Shown here: positions 62,901 to 64,000 of the stretch, in pieces
Position numbering within the stretch: position 1 is the first letter of the stretch
How the letters are laid out: the number at the start of each line of letters is the position of its first letter
NCBI GenBank assembly: GCA_020226215.1
Contig: CM035226.1
Span: 60,411,455 to 60,475,454 of the forward strand
Direction of reading: 5' to 3'
From: Sindora glabra
Taxonomy: Eukaryota > Streptophyta > Magnoliopsida > Fabales > Fabaceae
DNA length: 64,000 nucleotides
Made by a program: the position numbers and the translations under genes
The notes under the pieces: model-generated
The model's database searches: none
Told to the model about the DNA's origin: nothing
What the model saw: only the letters and a program-made list of their open reading frames with translations

Positions 62901-63251
62901 TGAGATCGGATTGCTTTTGATTCTTGTCACGACATGCCCTGCAATGGAATTTATGAAAGGTTAGTGGGTTTCGTGCCTCCTCAGAAATCTTATTGTGTAT
63001 ATGAATTAAAAGAAAATGGCATCACTACTAATCATTTTTATAATATAATTAAAATATAAAAAATGTTCTATATTTCTAGAATTTAAATTCAAGAGTTAGT
63101 TATGTATAAGGAAGGTATTAGCACTTTACAACATCCATTTAAAAAATAGTTAATTATTTATTCTAATTCTATCTTTTGAATCGTATTATAATGATCCTTG
63201 TTATATTACATGTATATTTTTCTAACAATATGATTTTAATTTTAATTAATT
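62901..63251. other. AT-rich sequence, no gene recognised
   Basis: No coding similarity or repeat ends seen. Confidence 0.4.
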
Positions 63252-64000
63252 TGTTCATTTCATGTCCAAATCTGCCTAACTTCATAATAGAATTTAGATA
63301 AATAAAGTGTCTCAATAATATTAAATATTATCATAATTACACCTATAATCAGATTACTTAATTTTGATACATCATACGCACAAATTTTATTATTTTAGAA
63401 ATATTTTTATTTTATTATTTTTAAAAGATTTTTAAATAATTTGTTGATTTGGTTTTCATATTCTTTCAACTTCATAATAGGATTTGAGCAAAATAATATG
63501 CTTCAATAATGTTAATTATTATTAAAATTGTACCTACAATTAGATTACGTAATTTTAATATATTATAAGCACAAATTTTGTTATTTGAATAATTTTTATT
63601 TTATTATATTTGATAATTTTATTATTTTTAAATATATTTCTTAGAAGATTTTTATTTTATTACCAAAAATTATTATTATTATTTTATCTCATTATAAAAT
63701 TTTTTATTTCATTATTATTTGAATATTTTTAATAAAATGTTAGTAATATAATTTTTTAAATAATAATGTAAAAAAATTATTTTAAGTGGTTTTATTTATT
63801 TATTTGCTTACTTAGCATCATATTAATTATTTTTAATTTAGATTATCAAATTTGTCCAACTTCATGACTAAATCTAAAATAAAAGCTTTTTTAAAAAAAT
63901 TGAAATTATAATTTTAATATTATTCCATAATTTTATACAATCAAATTTGTCTAACTTCATAACTAAATCTGAATACATAATTATTCAAAAAAATTGAAAT
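63252..64000 (+). repeat. AT-rich tandem repeat, period about 180 bp
   Basis: The motif AACTTCATAATAG recurs at 63,289 and 63,469 (period 180), with the following 140 bp also similar (CTTCAATAATGTTAAT, ATTAGATTACGTAATTTTA, AAGCACAAATTTT). Shorter units with TTTGTCCAACTTCATGACTA occur at about 63,850 and 63,945. The array continues to the window edge. Confidence 0.75.

Noticed and set aside
1..64000. A previously undescribed multi-gene system
   Set aside because: Every multi-gene cluster found is explained by known transposon classes (CACTA, copia, gypsy, Athila-like, LINE), and all are broken; no co-oriented set of novel intact genes exists.

Overview
The window looks like a piece of a eudicot plant nuclear genome: very AT-rich, with almost no long open reading frames, many (AT)n microsatellites, and nearly every recognisable coding stretch a decayed plant transposable element. 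No tRNA, rRNA, CRISPR array or bacterial-type operon was seen, and the species cannot be named from the sequence. No intact host gene is present. The only host-derived gene recognised is a broken GLABRA2-type (HD-ZIP class IV) START-domain gene on the minus strand, about 52.0-60.2 kb and possibly up to 60.9 kb.

Layout. 0-1.2 kb: a copy of an Athila-type LTR (plus strand). 1.2-8.6 kb: AT-rich sequence holding a decayed CACTA Transposase_24 gene (minus, about 6.3-7.2 kb). 8.7-17.8 kb: poorly recognisable element remains, microsatellites and short repeats. 17.8-21.3 kb: a complete solo LTR (3,451 bp) with perfect 5-bp target-site duplications. 22.0-23.7 kb: a LINE endonuclease scrap and an unidentified coiled-coil reading frame. 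24.2-27.1 kb: Ty3/gypsy pol remains (minus). 27.1-33.3 kb: an internally deleted Athila-like element (minus) whose 3' LTR is split by a second solo LTR (27,936-30,461), again with perfect 5-bp duplications.

33.4-35.1 kb: non-coding sequence whose first 1.1 kb recurs at 61.8-62.9 kb. 35.1-41.9 kb: a structurally complete but dead Ty1/copia element (minus) with both LTRs, PBS and PPT. 42.6-51.8 kb: a 9.2-kb CACTA (En/Spm) element on the minus strand with degenerate termini, subterminal repeat arrays, a TNP2-type transposase pseudogene and a Transposase_24 pseudogene. 52.0-60.9 kb: the HD-ZIP IV pseudogene, one intron of which holds a second complete Ty1/copia element (53,395-59,020, plus, target site CTTTT). 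60.9-64 kb: its upstream sequence, two (AT)n tracts, and a 180-bp-period AT-rich tandem repeat running to the window edge.

The genes do not act together as a system; this is a nested graveyard of mobile elements around one damaged regulatory gene. The most informative signals are the nesting order, the scattered exons of the HD-ZIP IV pseudogene, and the repeated G-to-A type loss of catalytic residues across unrelated element classes, as expected from long-term cytosine methylation and deamination.
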